A stretch of 64,000 bases of DNA from Paenibacillus_E allorhizoplanae (GTDB lineage Bacteria > Bacillota > Bacilli > Paenibacillales > NBRC-103111). Every line of letters begins with the position of its first letter. Positions within the stretch are counted from its first letter, which is position 1. The notes beneath the pieces were generated by a model. That model searched no databases. It was not told where the DNA came from and saw nothing but the letters and a program-made list of their open reading frames with translations. Made by a program: the position numbers and the translations under genes. Below, piece after piece: positions 1-8,669 of the stretch. The stretch lies in assembly GCF_927798215.1 (NCBI RefSeq), contig NZ_CAKMMW010000012.1:1-64000 (forward strand), in the 5' to 3' direction.

Positions 1-32
1 CTACGCCCCCGCGCCGCCCCCCCGCGCCGCGA
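1..32. other. GC-only edge segment, no gene seen
   Basis: Almost every base is G or C, with a run of nine C's. It lies just past the stop codon of the leftward glycosylase gene. It could be the end of a neighbouring GC-rich gene cut by the window edge, but no reading frame can be judged in 32 bases. Confidence 0.3.
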
Positions 33-977
33 CTAATACAAAACCCGCCACAAGTAAAACGTGGCGTAAGCTTCCCAGCCCCGCCAGCCCTCGGCTAGCT
101 GACGGATCTCTTCAAGCGAGGGCTTGGCCTCGAGCCCAAGCACATGCTTCAGCGCGTTATGCAGGCCGACGTCGGCCAATGGGAACGCTGCGGGGTTGCG
201 CAGACAGCGCATCAGCACATAGTTGGCCGTCCAAGGGCCGATGCCGCGAATGCGCAGCAGATCTTTTTCCATGGCAAGGAAATCGCTCATCGCAAGCAGC
301 CCGGCCTTGGATAACGATCCTTCCGCCATGAGATTGGCAACGCCAATGAGGTACTCCGCTTTTTTACCCGTGAATTGTAAAGCGGTTAAATCCTCGGTCG
401 TGAGGGCAGCAATCCGCTGTGGTGTCGGGAATGCCCAATACGTTCGGCCCTCCCAATCTAGCGAAATGCCGAAGGTTTCGACTAGACGCCTTTTGAGCGT
501 ATAGGCAAAAGCCAAATTAATCTGCTGCCCAATAATCCCCCAACTCATCGCTTCAAACAAATCGGGAATCCCCATCAGGCGCAGCCCGCGGAATTCCTCC
601 GTCACTTGTCGCAGGATCGGATCCTCCATCGCATACAATGGCGTCAAATCCGTCCCCAAATCAAACCACTCCCACACATAGCGAGCGATTTCTTCCCGAA
701 CTGCAGAGGTTAAACTAGTACCACTATAGTGGACAATTCGGACGTGAAGCACCTCGTCATCCTCACTGTGGACAGCAATAAGTGCGAGGTTATCCCCAAG
801 TGGTAGCAGCTTATAGATGCTAGAGTTATCCACAACGAATAGGCATTCATTGGTTGAGCGGCTTAAATAGCCGATATTTTGCTCATATCGAAAAGGCCCA
901 GGCAGAGCTAGCGAGAGCGTGCTTGTTTGTTCGTACCATTGTAGGCTGGATGGGTCAAAAGCTTGCAGGTGTGGCAT
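33..977 (-). CDS. alkA: DNA-3-methyladenine glycosylase II (AlkA-like)
   Basis: Base-excision repair glycosylase that removes alkylated purines. The 314-residue protein has an N-terminal AlkA-like domain (to about residue 110) and a C-terminal HhH-GPD domain: helix-hairpin-helix LRIRGIGPWTA at about 241-251, followed by the catalytic aspartate near 269 in PLADVGLHNAL. Two in-frame ATGs lie 6 bases apart; the second (977) is preferred because AAGGAG sits 7 bases before it and almost touches the first (983). The gene is divergent from the adaA-adaB pair, the same association as in the Bacillus subtilis adaptive response, so joint induction by alkylation damage is a reasonable inference. Confidence 0.9.
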   Translation of the reverse strand: MPHLQAFDPSSLQWYEQTSTLSLALPGPFRYEQNIGYLSRSTNECLFVVDNSSIYKLLPLGDNLALIAVHSEDDEVLHVRIVHYSGTSLTSAVREEIARYVWEWFDLGTDLTPLYAMEDPILRQVTEEFRGLRLMGIPDLFEAMSWGIIGQQINLAFAYTLKRRLVETFGISLDWEGRTYWAFPTPQRIAALTTEDLTALQFTGKKAEYLIGVANLMAEGSLSKAGLLAMSDFLAMEKDLLRIRGIGPWTANYVLMRCLRNPAAFPLADVGLHNALKHVLGLEAKPSLEEIRQLAEGWRGWEAYATFYLWRVLY

Positions 978-1063
978 CGTCATTCTCCTTATCGGTAGGA
1001 AGTCGTTACTTGCATTATCGCCGAGAGCGGCTTTTGTAATCTTGCTTTCTCATCTCGGAACCC

Positions 1064-1092
1064 TTACAACGACAGACCTGTTTGGGTATACT
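1064..1092 (+). promoter_or_regulatory. Sigma-A-type promoter of adaA-adaB
   Basis: TTACAA (1064-1069), a 17-bp spacer, then TATACT (1087-1092). This close match to the vegetative consensus ends 38 bases before the adaA start. No convincing Ada-box palindrome was recognised in the 150-bp gap between the divergent genes. Confidence 0.65.
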
Positions 1093-1130
1093 GAGCTTAT
1101 TAAAGAAACACAAGGAGAGGGGCATCCGGT

Positions 1131-1673
1131 ATGCAGGAGCGGTTTTGGCAAGCCATTGTAGCGAATGATGCGGCGTATGATGGGACGTTTTATTATGCGG
1201 TGGCGACGACAGGGATTTTCTGCCGACCCTCCTGCAAATCGAGGCTTCCGAAGCGGGAGCATGTGCGTATATTTCATCACCGTGAAGCAGCCATTGCAGA
1301 GAGCTATCGTCCTTGTAAAAGGTGTCGGCCTGACGGCATCAGGCTCCCCGATGAGGCATGGGTTGCGGAAATGAAGGCGCATATCGAAGAGCGCTTCGCC
1401 GAACCGTTGTCGTTAGCGACGCTTTCGGAGCATTTCTATGCGAGTACGTATCATCTGCAAAGGACTTTTAAACGAATAGCTGGCGTGACGCCACTTATGT
1501 ATATCCAAGAGATCCGGCTTGCGGCAGCTAAAAAGCTTCTAATCACCACGGACATGCCCGTGCAGGTGATCGGGTCGCAAGTGGGGATGTCAAATGCTGC
1601 GCATTTTGCGACATTGTTTCAGAAGAAAACAGGACTTACGCCGACAGAGTTTCGGCAACAGCCAGTTCATTAA
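1131..1673 (+). CDS. adaA: AdaA-type methylphosphotriester-DNA methyltransferase and transcriptional activator
   Basis: Repairs methylphosphotriesters by moving the methyl group to its own cysteine and then acts as an activator. The N-terminal Ada zinc domain has Cys31 and Cys35 (FCRPSC) and Cys62 and Cys65 (RPCKRC); Cys31 corresponds to the methyl-accepting zinc-bound cysteine in the family. The AraC-type DNA-binding half covers about residues 83-178. At 180 residues it has only these two domains, as in Bacillus AdaA; the methyltransferase half of E. coli Ada is the next gene. AAGGAGAGG at 1112-1120 supports the start, and the gene opens a two-gene operon. Confidence 0.92.
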   Translation: MQERFWQAIVANDAAYDGTFYYAVATTGIFCRPSCKSRLPKREHVRIFHHREAAIAESYRPCKRCRPDGIRLPDEAWVAEMKAHIEERFAEPLSLATLSEHFYASTYHLQRTFKRIAGVTPLMYIQEIRLAAAKKLLITTDMPVQVIGSQVGMSNAAHFATLFQKKTGLTPTEFRQQPVH

Positions 1674-1703
1674 CGATAACCGAGTTGGGAGGTTGGTTGC
1701 AAC

Positions 1704-2267
1704 ATGGTGACAGAAGTTACGGAAAGTGTGGTAAATCAAACGATTTACTGGGGGGCGGTTCGATTGCAAAATCATAATTTCGTAATGGCGGTAACCGATG
1801 CGGGATTGGGTTACTTGCAGTTTCAGAAAGGTGACGCGAGAGATGGCGTTGACGTTGAAGCGTGGCAAGAATTCACCCAATGGGCGAGAAAGATTGGACA
1901 ACCGAATGGATGGATTCAGCAAGAGGATAGGTTAAAGCCTTACATGCAGCAGCTGGACGAGTATTTGAGTGGGGAGCGAACAAATTTTGAACTGCCACTG
2001 GATTTACGGGGGACGGAGTTTCAACAGTCGGTGTGGAGAGCGTTGCACGAGATTGTCCATGGTGAGACGGTAAGTTATTCACAGGTAGCCCAAACGTTAG
2101 ATAGATCCAGTGCCGTACGTGCGGTTGGTACCGCCATCGGTGCCAATCCTGTGCTTATCGTTGTACCTTGCCATCGCGTCGTAGGGAAGGATGGAGCGTT
2201 GACAGGCTATCGCGGCGGTTTGGTGAATAAGGAGAAGCTTTTGCAGTTAGAGCGGCAAGGGAAGTAG
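1704..2267 (+). CDS. adaB: Methylated-DNA-[protein]-cysteine S-methyltransferase
   Basis: Suicide repair enzyme that takes the methyl group from O6-methylguanine. The 187-residue protein has the active-site motif PCHRVV with Cys156, preceded by the DNA-binding helix region RAVGTAIGANP and followed by GYRGGLVNKEKLL. It starts 30 bases after adaA, with GGGAGG at 1687-1692 as ribosome binding site, and is probably cotranscribed. An ogt name would fit equally well by sequence; adaB is chosen from context. Confidence 0.92.
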   Translation: MVTEVTESVVNQTIYWGAVRLQNHNFVMAVTDAGLGYLQFQKGDARDGVDVEAWQEFTQWARKIGQPNGWIQQEDRLKPYMQQLDEYLSGERTNFELPLDLRGTEFQQSVWRALHEIVHGETVSYSQVAQTLDRSSAVRAVGTAIGANPVLIVVPCHRVVGKDGALTGYRGGLVNKEKLLQLERQGK

Positions 2268-2497
2268 AACTGTTGATTCTCTCTATATATGGAAGGTTTT
2301 TTACGGTTTATAGGAGTTGTTTATTGTCACTTTTCAATGACAGGAAGCTGCTCCTATTCTCCGTTACAGATAATAAATTCACTCCCATTGACCTTTCCAT
2401 GCATAGAATCTCAAATATAGATAAAAATACGAGGAAGGAAATGAATGGGAAATAGGAATCTGACATCATCATGAGTGTATTTACGGGGGAGAATTGC
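2268..2497. other. Gap between ada operon and first ger operon
   Basis: AT-rich. Inverted repeats ATAGGAG (2310-2316) and CTCCTAT (2351-2357) enclose a smaller GTCA/TGAC pair and could form a loose hairpin, but there is no T-tract directly after it. A forespore promoter is expected here; no clear sigma-G hexamers could be assigned by eye. Confidence 0.4.
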
Positions 2498-4213
2498 GTG
2501 ACCATTTGGAGTTGGAAGAAGCTACGGACCAAACAAACATCCACAAGTCAGCAGCCTCGGATGATACCGCTGAAGAATTCACCTGCTCATCAGGTTATGG
2601 AAGCCAATAAAGAGGCAAGTGTCGGTACGCAACTCGAAGCGACGATTACATACGTTCAACAGATACTCGGTGAAAATGACGATTTCATCATACGCCGGTT
2701 TTGCATATTTGACGATCTACCAGCTGTTGTCATGTTTTTCCCTGATTTGATTGATAAGCAGTATCTGAACGATCACATTCTAAAGCCTTTGATGTTAACG
2801 TCCTCTCAAGACGCTAAAGCAGTAAGCCGACCTATGAAAGATTATCTTCTGAACGATACCCTTTATGCGTGTGAAGGCAGAACGGAAACTCAGCTGAATG
2901 AAATTATCCAAGCCATCGTAGAAGGGAAAACCGTCCTTTTAGTTGATGGAGTAACCGATGCGTTTATCTTCAGTACACGCCATGTTGACAAGCGATCGAT
3001 CACACAACCAGAAACGGAACAGGTGATCCGTGGCGCAAGGGAAGGCTTTATCGAAATGTTGGGTACGAATCTAGCCCTGCTTCGCTACCGTCTCCCGACG
3101 CCGGACCTACGGATAAAAACGATTCGTATAGGACGTATCACCAAATCCAAAGTGGCGCTCTGCTACATTGACGGCATTGTGAATCCAGCACTTGTAGAAG
3201 AAGTGTTCAGACGTTTATCGTTGATTGATATTGATGGCATCCTGGACGTTGGATATTTGGAACAGTTTATCGAAGATAACCACTTTTCGCCGTTCCCGCA
3301 AATTCAAAACACGGAACGACCCGATAAAGCGGTCGCCAATCTTTTGGAAGGCAGGGTTGTCTTGCTCGTAGACGGTTCTCCGTTTGCCCTCATATTGCCA
3401 ACCGTGTTCAGTCAATTTTACCAAACGATCGAAGACTACTCAGAACGGTTTCTCCTCGTCAGTTTCATACGACTGTCGCGTTTGGTAGCCTTGATTTTCT
3501 CACTAATATTTCCATCGTTATATGTGGCCCTCATTTCGTTTAATCCGGAGCTTATCCCTACAGAATTTGCAGTAGCGGTAGCTGGGGGGAGAGCGGGAGT
3601 GCCTTTCCCTTCGGTTATTGAAGTTTTGATCATGGAGATATCGATGGAAGTACTAAGGGAAGCGACACTTCGGCTGCCGCAACAGGTTGGTGGAGCGCTC
3701 TCCATTGTCGGTGTGCTAGTCGTTGGGCAGGCAGCGGTTGCGGCAGGTTTTATCTCGCCAATCACGGTTGTTATCATCGCCTTGACGACGATCGGTTCCT
3801 TTGCGACACCGGCTTACAATGCGGCTTTAGCGCTGAGGCTGCTGCGCTTCCCACTAGTCATTTTATCAGGCATATTTGGCTTATATGGGGTAATGATCGG
3901 GTTGATTCTGATTGCCAACCATATGCTTTCCTTAAGATCATTTGGTGTTCCTTACTTGAGCCCGGTAGTCCCCGGTAATTTCCAAGGGATGAAGGATACG
4001 ATAGCACGGTTGCCCCTGTGGTCTATGCCGAAGAGGCCGGCACTTTTACACACACCTAATGACACCCGTCTTGGGAAAATAACAAAAGAAATGAGTGAAG
4101 AAGCGCCAAACAACACATTAGACCCTTTGAAAGTCGGAGATACAAGGAGGAACGTAACTGATGGAGCATCCTCGCCAGGTAACAGTGATACAAGCGGCGA
4201 TCATACTGATTAG
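2498..4213 (+). CDS. Spore germinant receptor A subunit (GerA/GerKA family)
   Basis: A subunit of an inner-spore-membrane nutrient germinant receptor. The 571-residue protein has a large soluble N-terminal region (about 1-280), with the family segments EGKTVLLVDG, REGFIEMLGTN and FSPFPQIQNTERPDKA, then a membrane region of about five helices from residue 285, ending with a polar tail. GTG at 2498 is chosen because GGGGGAG (2485-2491) precedes it by 6 bases; an in-frame ATG at 2471 has no such site. First gene of a gerA-gerB-gerC operon. The ligand cannot be predicted from sequence. Confidence 0.92.
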   Translation: MTIWSWKKLRTKQTSTSQQPRMIPLKNSPAHQVMEANKEASVGTQLEATITYVQQILGENDDFIIRRFCIFDDLPAVVMFFPDLIDKQYLNDHILKPLMLTSSQDAKAVSRPMKDYLLNDTLYACEGRTETQLNEIIQAIVEGKTVLLVDGVTDAFIFSTRHVDKRSITQPETEQVIRGAREGFIEMLGTNLALLRYRLPTPDLRIKTIRIGRITKSKVALCYIDGIVNPALVEEVFRRLSLIDIDGILDVGYLEQFIEDNHFSPFPQIQNTERPDKAVANLLEGRVVLLVDGSPFALILPTVFSQFYQTIEDYSERFLLVSFIRLSRLVALIFSLIFPSLYVALISFNPELIPTEFAVAVAGGRAGVPFPSVIEVLIMEISMEVLREATLRLPQQVGGALSIVGVLVVGQAAVAAGFISPITVVIIALTTIGSFATPAYNAALALRLLRFPLVILSGIFGLYGVMIGLILIANHMLSLRSFGVPYLSPVVPGNFQGMKDTIARLPLWSMPKRPALLHTPNDTRLGKITKEMSEEAPNNTLDPLKVGDTRRNVTDGASSPGNSDTSGDHTD

Positions 4214-5276
4214 TACAATCATTGGGGTGGGGGTGTTAGCCCTCTCGTTATTTGCTGTCAGAGCAGCCGATTCAGGGGCGCCTCTTGTCACATTGCTAGG
4301 CTTTTTGGTTGGTCTATTAGGACTTTGGTTATTAACCAAGCTCGGGATGCGTTTTCCCACGAAATCTATTATTGAGTACAGCGAGGATCTGATTGGTAAA
4401 TGGCCAGCGCGTGGATTTAGTGTTCTGATTATCTTGTTCTTTTGCTTGATTACAGCCCTGGCATCACGTGAATTTGGGGAGGTTGTCGTCACTTCCGTTT
4501 TAACTAAAACACCCCTAGAGGTGACTGTGATCGTTATGTTGCTGCTAGCGGCTGTTTCTGCTCGCGTAGATATAACGACATTTACTTACTTTCACCATTT
4601 TTATTTCCCGATCATCGTATTTCCGGGACTAGTTATTGTCGTGCTCTCACTAAAGAATGCACACTTAATTAATCTTCTTCCCCTGTGGGGAAATGAACCA
4701 ACCGGTATGCCAATGGGAATTCTCACGATGGCTGCCTTATTTCAAGGCTCATTTGTCATGACGATCGTCATACCTGCGATGCGCAGGCCGGAGAAAGCCA
4801 TGATTGCTGGGTTTATTGGTATGTTAGCAGCTGGGTCTTTTTATATACTTATCGTGATTGCTACCGTGGGCGTCTTCGGAGCTGAGGAAATTAAGAAATT
4901 AGTCTGGCCGACATTGGAATTAGCCAAGACGACATCACTGCCTGCCAATATCCTAGAGCGTTTAGACGGTGCATTTCTTGCTGTATGGGTTACCGCAGTG
5001 TTTACGACATTGTTGTCTTCCTATTATTTAGCCATATATTTCTCAAGCCAGCTTTTACGTTTGCGAGATCATAAAATGTTTACCTTCTTAGTTGTCCCCT
5101 TTATCTATGTCATTGCGATGTTCTCACAAAATCTGCTGCAGATGTATGAAATCATTCAAATTGTCGGTCGCTGGGGACTAATCTTCACAGTTGCGTATCC
5201 ATTGGTCTTATTTGTTGTGGCCATGATTCGAAAGAAAAAAAATCGGGGTGATCAACTTGTGGCAAAATCTGATTAA
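4161..5276 (+). CDS. Spore germinant receptor B subunit (GerB family permease-like)
   Basis: Integral membrane subunit of the receptor, related to amino acid permeases (APC superfamily) and thought to bind the germinant. The 371 residues contain about ten hydrophobic segments, beginning with VIQAAIILISTIIGVGVLAL. The start has AAGGAGG at 4144-4150. It overlaps the 3' end of the upstream A-subunit gene by 53 bases in another frame, longer than the usual short overlap and suggesting tight coupling. Confidence 0.9.
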   Translation: MEHPRQVTVIQAAIILISTIIGVGVLALSLFAVRAADSGAPLVTLLGFLVGLLGLWLLTKLGMRFPTKSIIEYSEDLIGKWPARGFSVLIILFFCLITALASREFGEVVVTSVLTKTPLEVTVIVMLLLAAVSARVDITTFTYFHHFYFPIIVFPGLVIVVLSLKNAHLINLLPLWGNEPTGMPMGILTMAALFQGSFVMTIVIPAMRRPEKAMIAGFIGMLAAGSFYILIVIATVGVFGAEEIKKLVWPTLELAKTTSLPANILERLDGAFLAVWVTAVFTTLLSSYYLAIYFSSQLLRLRDHKMFTFLVVPFIYVIAMFSQNLLQMYEIIQIVGRWGLIFTVAYPLVLFVVAMIRKKKNRGDQLVAKSD

Positions 5277-6474
5277 ACAGATTCTTGTTTTCGTGTTGGT
5301 TGCCCCTTTGCTTACAGGCTGCTGGGATCGCCTAGAAATCGAAGATCGAGCCGTCGTCCTGGCGATTGGCATTGATAAGGCGAAGCCGGGTGATGAGAAA
5401 GAAAGCAGCAATGCTACGCATATTCTGGGCCAGGATCCAGAGGCCAATAAGGGACTCATTCGTATCACCGTCCAAATAGCTGTTCCCGGCCGCATTCCGC
5501 TAGGAGCAGGGAGCGGATCCGGCAGCCCTTCCGGGGAAAAACCAGTCTGGGTGCTGACCAGCGTCGGATATACCATTCAGGATGCTTTATTGAATCTTCA
5601 GCAGCAGCTCGCAGATAAGTTGTTTTTTGGCCATTTACGGGTCATTGTGATTTCGGAAGCCGTAGCCAAAAAAGGGATTGAGAATGAAAACGACTTCTTT
5701 CGGCGTCAACCTCAGGTCAGAAGAACCGTTTGGATGGTCGTATCCAAAGGAAATGCGGCTGACATCATGAACGCCACTCCGCAATTGGAACGTGTTCCGT
5801 CTTTATATCTGCTCGCTACCCTGGAACATTCTAGAGAAAGGGGCACTCTGCCCAACATTTTCTTGGGTGTCTTTTTAAGTGCGAATTCTGCCAAGGGGCA
5901 GGAAGGGATGCTTCCTTATTTGGAATTAAAGAAGGAATCGAACATTGAGCTTGCTGGGATGGCCTATTTTAAAAACGATAAAATGGTTGGCGTCACAACA
6001 GCCTTGCAAATCGGACATTATATGGCGATCAAACAAATCAACCCAGGGGGGTATAGTGTTATTCAGGAAATGCCAGGCTCAAAAACGTTAGTTATTTTTA
6101 AGTCTACTCACCGAAAGTCGCGAATAACGACAACAATTAAAAATGGAAAAGTGCATACCATCATAAAATGTCAAATCGAAGGGGATTTAACGGAGAAATC
6201 GAATGAAAAGGTGTTCATTACAAAAGGAAATTTGAAGAAGCTGGAGGAGAAAATTCAAGAAGACGCTAACGTGGGATTCGGGAAATTAATTCAGCAGACT
6301 CAGAAGGATGGCAGTGACATCTTCGGTTTCGGTGAATATGTGCGCGCGACGCAGCCAGCCTACTGGAACAAGGAAATCAAAACCGAGGAATCATGGCAAG
6401 ATCAATATAAAGAGATGTCCTTCGATGTCACGGTACACGTTAAGATTAGACGAATTGGGACGAAAACCAACTAG
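5257..6474 (+). CDS. Spore germinant receptor C subunit (GerC family lipoprotein)
   Basis: Lipid-anchored C subunit. A hydrophobic signal ends in the lipobox LLTGC, followed by WDR as in most GerC proteins. GerC-typical segments are EDRAVVLAIGID near the N-terminus and GFGEYVRATQPAYWNKE near the C-terminus. The start is ambiguous: TTG at 5257 has GGTGAT just upstream (5247-5252), whereas GTG at 5248 adds three residues but has no site of its own. Both overlap the end of the B-subunit gene. Confidence 0.88.
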   Translation: MWQNLIKQILVFVLVAPLLTGCWDRLEIEDRAVVLAIGIDKAKPGDEKESSNATHILGQDPEANKGLIRITVQIAVPGRIPLGAGSGSGSPSGEKPVWVLTSVGYTIQDALLNLQQQLADKLFFGHLRVIVISEAVAKKGIENENDFFRRQPQVRRTVWMVVSKGNAADIMNATPQLERVPSLYLLATLEHSRERGTLPNIFLGVFLSANSAKGQEGMLPYLELKKESNIELAGMAYFKNDKMVGVTTALQIGHYMAIKQINPGGYSVIQEMPGSKTLVIFKSTHRKSRITTTIKNGKVHTIIKCQIEGDLTEKSNEKVFITKGNLKKLEEKIQEDANVGFGKLIQQTQKDGSDIFGFGEYVRATQPAYWNKEIKTEESWQDQYKEMSFDVTVHVKIRRIGTKTN

Positions 6475-6493
6475 GGAAGGAAGGATTCGGCCA

Positions 6494-6694
6494 ATGATTA
6501 CCTTTAACAATTACACGGTTTTGCTGCTGTTGGTCTCTGGGTTGCTCGTGTTAGTTTTCGATGTGAAAAATTATACGAAGGCCAACATGCCCAAAGAGAA
6601 AAAAGGGGCTTTATTTGCAGGATGGTTCAATATTTCTTTAGGAATCCTTTCGTTCTTCGGCTATTGGGTGTATGAGAAGTGGTTCTGGAAATAA
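6494..6694 (+). CDS. Small two-span membrane protein of the ger operon
   Basis: A 66-residue protein with two hydrophobic helices (YTVLLLLVSGLLVLVF and WFNISLGILSFFGYWVY) separated by a lysine-rich loop. It starts 20 bases after gerC; AGGAAGGA (6478-6485) precedes ATG 6494. A longer reading of the frame from 6308 lies inside gerC and is rejected. Small membrane genes are common at the end of ger operons and this one resembles the CLC_0170-type family, recalled from memory. A role in receptor assembly or stability is inference. Confidence 0.75.
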   Translation: MITFNNYTVLLLLVSGLLVLVFDVKNYTKANMPKEKKGALFAGWFNISLGILSFFGYWVYEKWFWK

Positions 6695-6708
6695 AAGGAG
6701 GGTCACTC

Positions 6709-7524
6709 ATGGTCAATGTGCAGCGGAAGCAATCTAAGCAGCTGCTGACGAAAGCGAGCGGCTTCCTCGAGGGCTACTCGCATACCTTAAATCCGTACAC
6801 CGGCTGCGCCTTCGCCTGCTCCTACTGCTATGTGCGGCAAATGCCGGTGGCCTTGTTTCGCAGCGAAGCTTGGGGCAGCTGGGTCGACGTGAAGGAGAAC
6901 GCTCCCGCACTCCTCGCCAAGGAACTGGCGAGGGCCAAGAGCAAAGGGCCCGTCACGATCTTCTTCTCCTCGGCGACGGATCCGTATCAGCCGATCGAAT
7001 ACAAGGAGTGCCTCACCCGCGCGCTCCTCGAAGTGATGTCCGCGGATCCGCCGGACTTCTTGTTCGTGCAAACCCGCAGCCCGCTCGTGACGCGGGATGC
7101 GGACCTGCTTCAGCTGCTCGGCGACCGCGTCCGAGTCAGCATGACGGTGGAGACGGACCGCGAGGAGATCCGCCGCGCGTTCACCCCAGCCGCGCCACCG
7201 ATCGCGGCGCGGTTAGAGGCACTCCGCGAGCTCGCGTCTCGCGGAATTCCAGTGCAGGCCACGATAGCGCCAGCGCTGCCCAGCTCGGATGGCTTCGCCG
7301 AGCGGTTGGCAGGCATCGTGGATCGGGTGTGCATCGACGATTACTTCATGGGCGATGGCAGTGGGGGAGGGCGCACAGGACGCATCGGCGTGCGTGCCAT
7401 CTATGACGCGCTGGAGCTGACCGACTGGTACAGTCGGGATGCGTATCGGCGCGTGCACGAACAGCTCCTGCGGCATTTCCCACAGGAGCGTGTCTTCATC
7501 AGCCAAGCGGGATTCCTCCCCTAA
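6709..7524 (+). CDS. SPL-family radical SAM protein (spore photoproduct lyase-like)
   Basis: Radical S-adenosylmethionine enzyme. Cluster cysteines Cys33, Cys37 and Cys40 form the C-x3-C-x2-C motif in TGCAFACSYCY. At 271 residues it is shorter than classical spore photoproduct lyase (about 340), so it is placed in the broader SplB-like family and the substrate is unproven. ATG 6709 is chosen for AAGGAGGG at 6695-6702; an upstream in-frame ATG at 6679 lies inside the previous gene. The gap to the ger operon is only 14 bases, suggesting cotranscription. Its base composition is far richer in GC (many GCG, CGC and CTC codons) than its neighbours, a sign of separate origin. Confidence 0.82.
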   Translation: MVNVQRKQSKQLLTKASGFLEGYSHTLNPYTGCAFACSYCYVRQMPVALFRSEAWGSWVDVKENAPALLAKELARAKSKGPVTIFFSSATDPYQPIEYKECLTRALLEVMSADPPDFLFVQTRSPLVTRDADLLQLLGDRVRVSMTVETDREEIRRAFTPAAPPIAARLEALRELASRGIPVQATIAPALPSSDGFAERLAGIVDRVCIDDYFMGDGSGGGRTGRIGVRAIYDALELTDWYSRDAYRRVHEQLLRHFPQERVFISQAGFLP

Positions 7525-8489
7525 GGGCACGCCGTTCTTAACTCTGTTATTGCCCCGACCGGTTGCTCATCCTGCACCTCCGTATGATCTCGGAGCCGCT
7601 GCTTGAATTCCTTAGGCGAGCATTGATTGTATCGCTTGAATAGTTTATAGAACTGAGCCATGTTCTGAATGCCGGCTTCATAACTAATTTCCATAATGCT
7701 GAGATCCCCTGTGAGCAGAAGGCGCTCGGCTTTTTTGATACGTTTATAATTCACATAATCAATAAAGGATAGTCCCATCACTTTTTTAAAATACTTAATA
7801 AAGTAATGATAACTCAGATTTAGAATGCGGCACACATCTTCGACCGTTATTCGCTCTGTCAAATGCTCATCGATATAATTCAGCGCTGGGCGCAAACGTG
7901 AGATGCCTGAATCCTCGGTCAGCCCAGCAAGATCACGTTTATCATTGCGCAGAAGGAGCAACAGGAGGTGTTTAATGGCAGCAACGATGGCTAGCTCATA
8001 ACCGATGGTACGCGTTTGTGACTCTTCATGAATTTGCCGGATAAGCTGATAAGCTTTTGCTCTAACCGCACTATTCGACCGGAAAAGTTCATTAAATGGT
8101 TCGAGAGAATGCGTCAACTCCGAAAATAAATGCAAATAAGCGAGAGTGCTCAGATCAAAATGCTGTGTCAGATCGATTTGAAATACAATTTGGTGCAAAG
8201 GCGCTTCTGAGTATTTATGTGTGCGATGGGGTTGTGAGGAACCAAGTAACAAGACATCCCCTGCCTCCATAACCGTATAAGCATCTTTCGTTTGGATGCC
8301 GAGTTGACCCTGGGTTACGACGAGAAACTCAACTTGCTTATGCCAATGCCATGTCCAAGGGTCGGGCAAGCCACATTGGGGGTAGTCATGTTTGATTTCC
8401 CATATTTTTAAGAATAGAAGCGGGTTCTGGTACACGACTTCTTCATTTCTAATTTCAGTTAAATTTGCAGGACTAAGAGTAGGGTTCAT
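7521..8489 (-). CDS. AraC-family transcriptional regulator with cupin-type sensor domain
   Basis: The 322-residue protein has an N-terminal cupin-like ligand domain (HWHKQVEFLVVTQGQLGIQ and GDVLLLGSSQPHRTHKY) and a C-terminal AraC DNA-binding domain of two helix-turn-helices ending in GIQNMAQFYKLFKRYNQCSPKEF. ATG 8489 is chosen because AGTGAGGT lies about 10 bases upstream; the frame also opens at 8552 without a site. It is divergent from the ThuA-like gene, which it probably regulates. Its 3' end overlaps the convergent radical SAM gene by 4 bases. Confidence 0.88.
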   Translation of the reverse strand: MNPTLSPANLTEIRNEEVVYQNPLLFLKIWEIKHDYPQCGLPDPWTWHWHKQVEFLVVTQGQLGIQTKDAYTVMEAGDVLLLGSSQPHRTHKYSEAPLHQIVFQIDLTQHFDLSTLAYLHLFSELTHSLEPFNELFRSNSAVRAKAYQLIRQIHEESQTRTIGYELAIVAAIKHLLLLLLRNDKRDLAGLTEDSGISRLRPALNYIDEHLTERITVEDVCRILNLSYHYFIKYFKKVMGLSFIDYVNYKRIKKAERLLLTGDLSIMEISYEAGIQNMAQFYKLFKRYNQCSPKEFKQRLRDHTEVQDEQPVGAITELRTACP

Positions 8490-8669
8490 GGGTAAGAATA
8501 CCTCACTAGCTGGACATTTTCGAATAAGATTTAGTTGGAATAAGTATAACATTGCGAGACATCCGATGACACTATTGAATAAGAAGTAACCACAATTCTA
8601 CCTTTCCTGAACGCTTGAGAAAATCTATACTCAGAAGTAAGAATGAATACGCTATCGTGGAGGCCTAGA

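Noticed and set aside
2310..2357. Hairpin ATAGGAG/CTCCTAT as terminator of the ada operon
   Set aside because: The loop is long and no T-tract follows directly; recorded only as a gap feature.
6870..7406. 178-codon plus-strand ORF and similar frames inside the radical SAM gene
   Set aside because: Long shadow frames are expected in GC-rich sequence; the radical SAM frame has the cluster motif and ribosome site.
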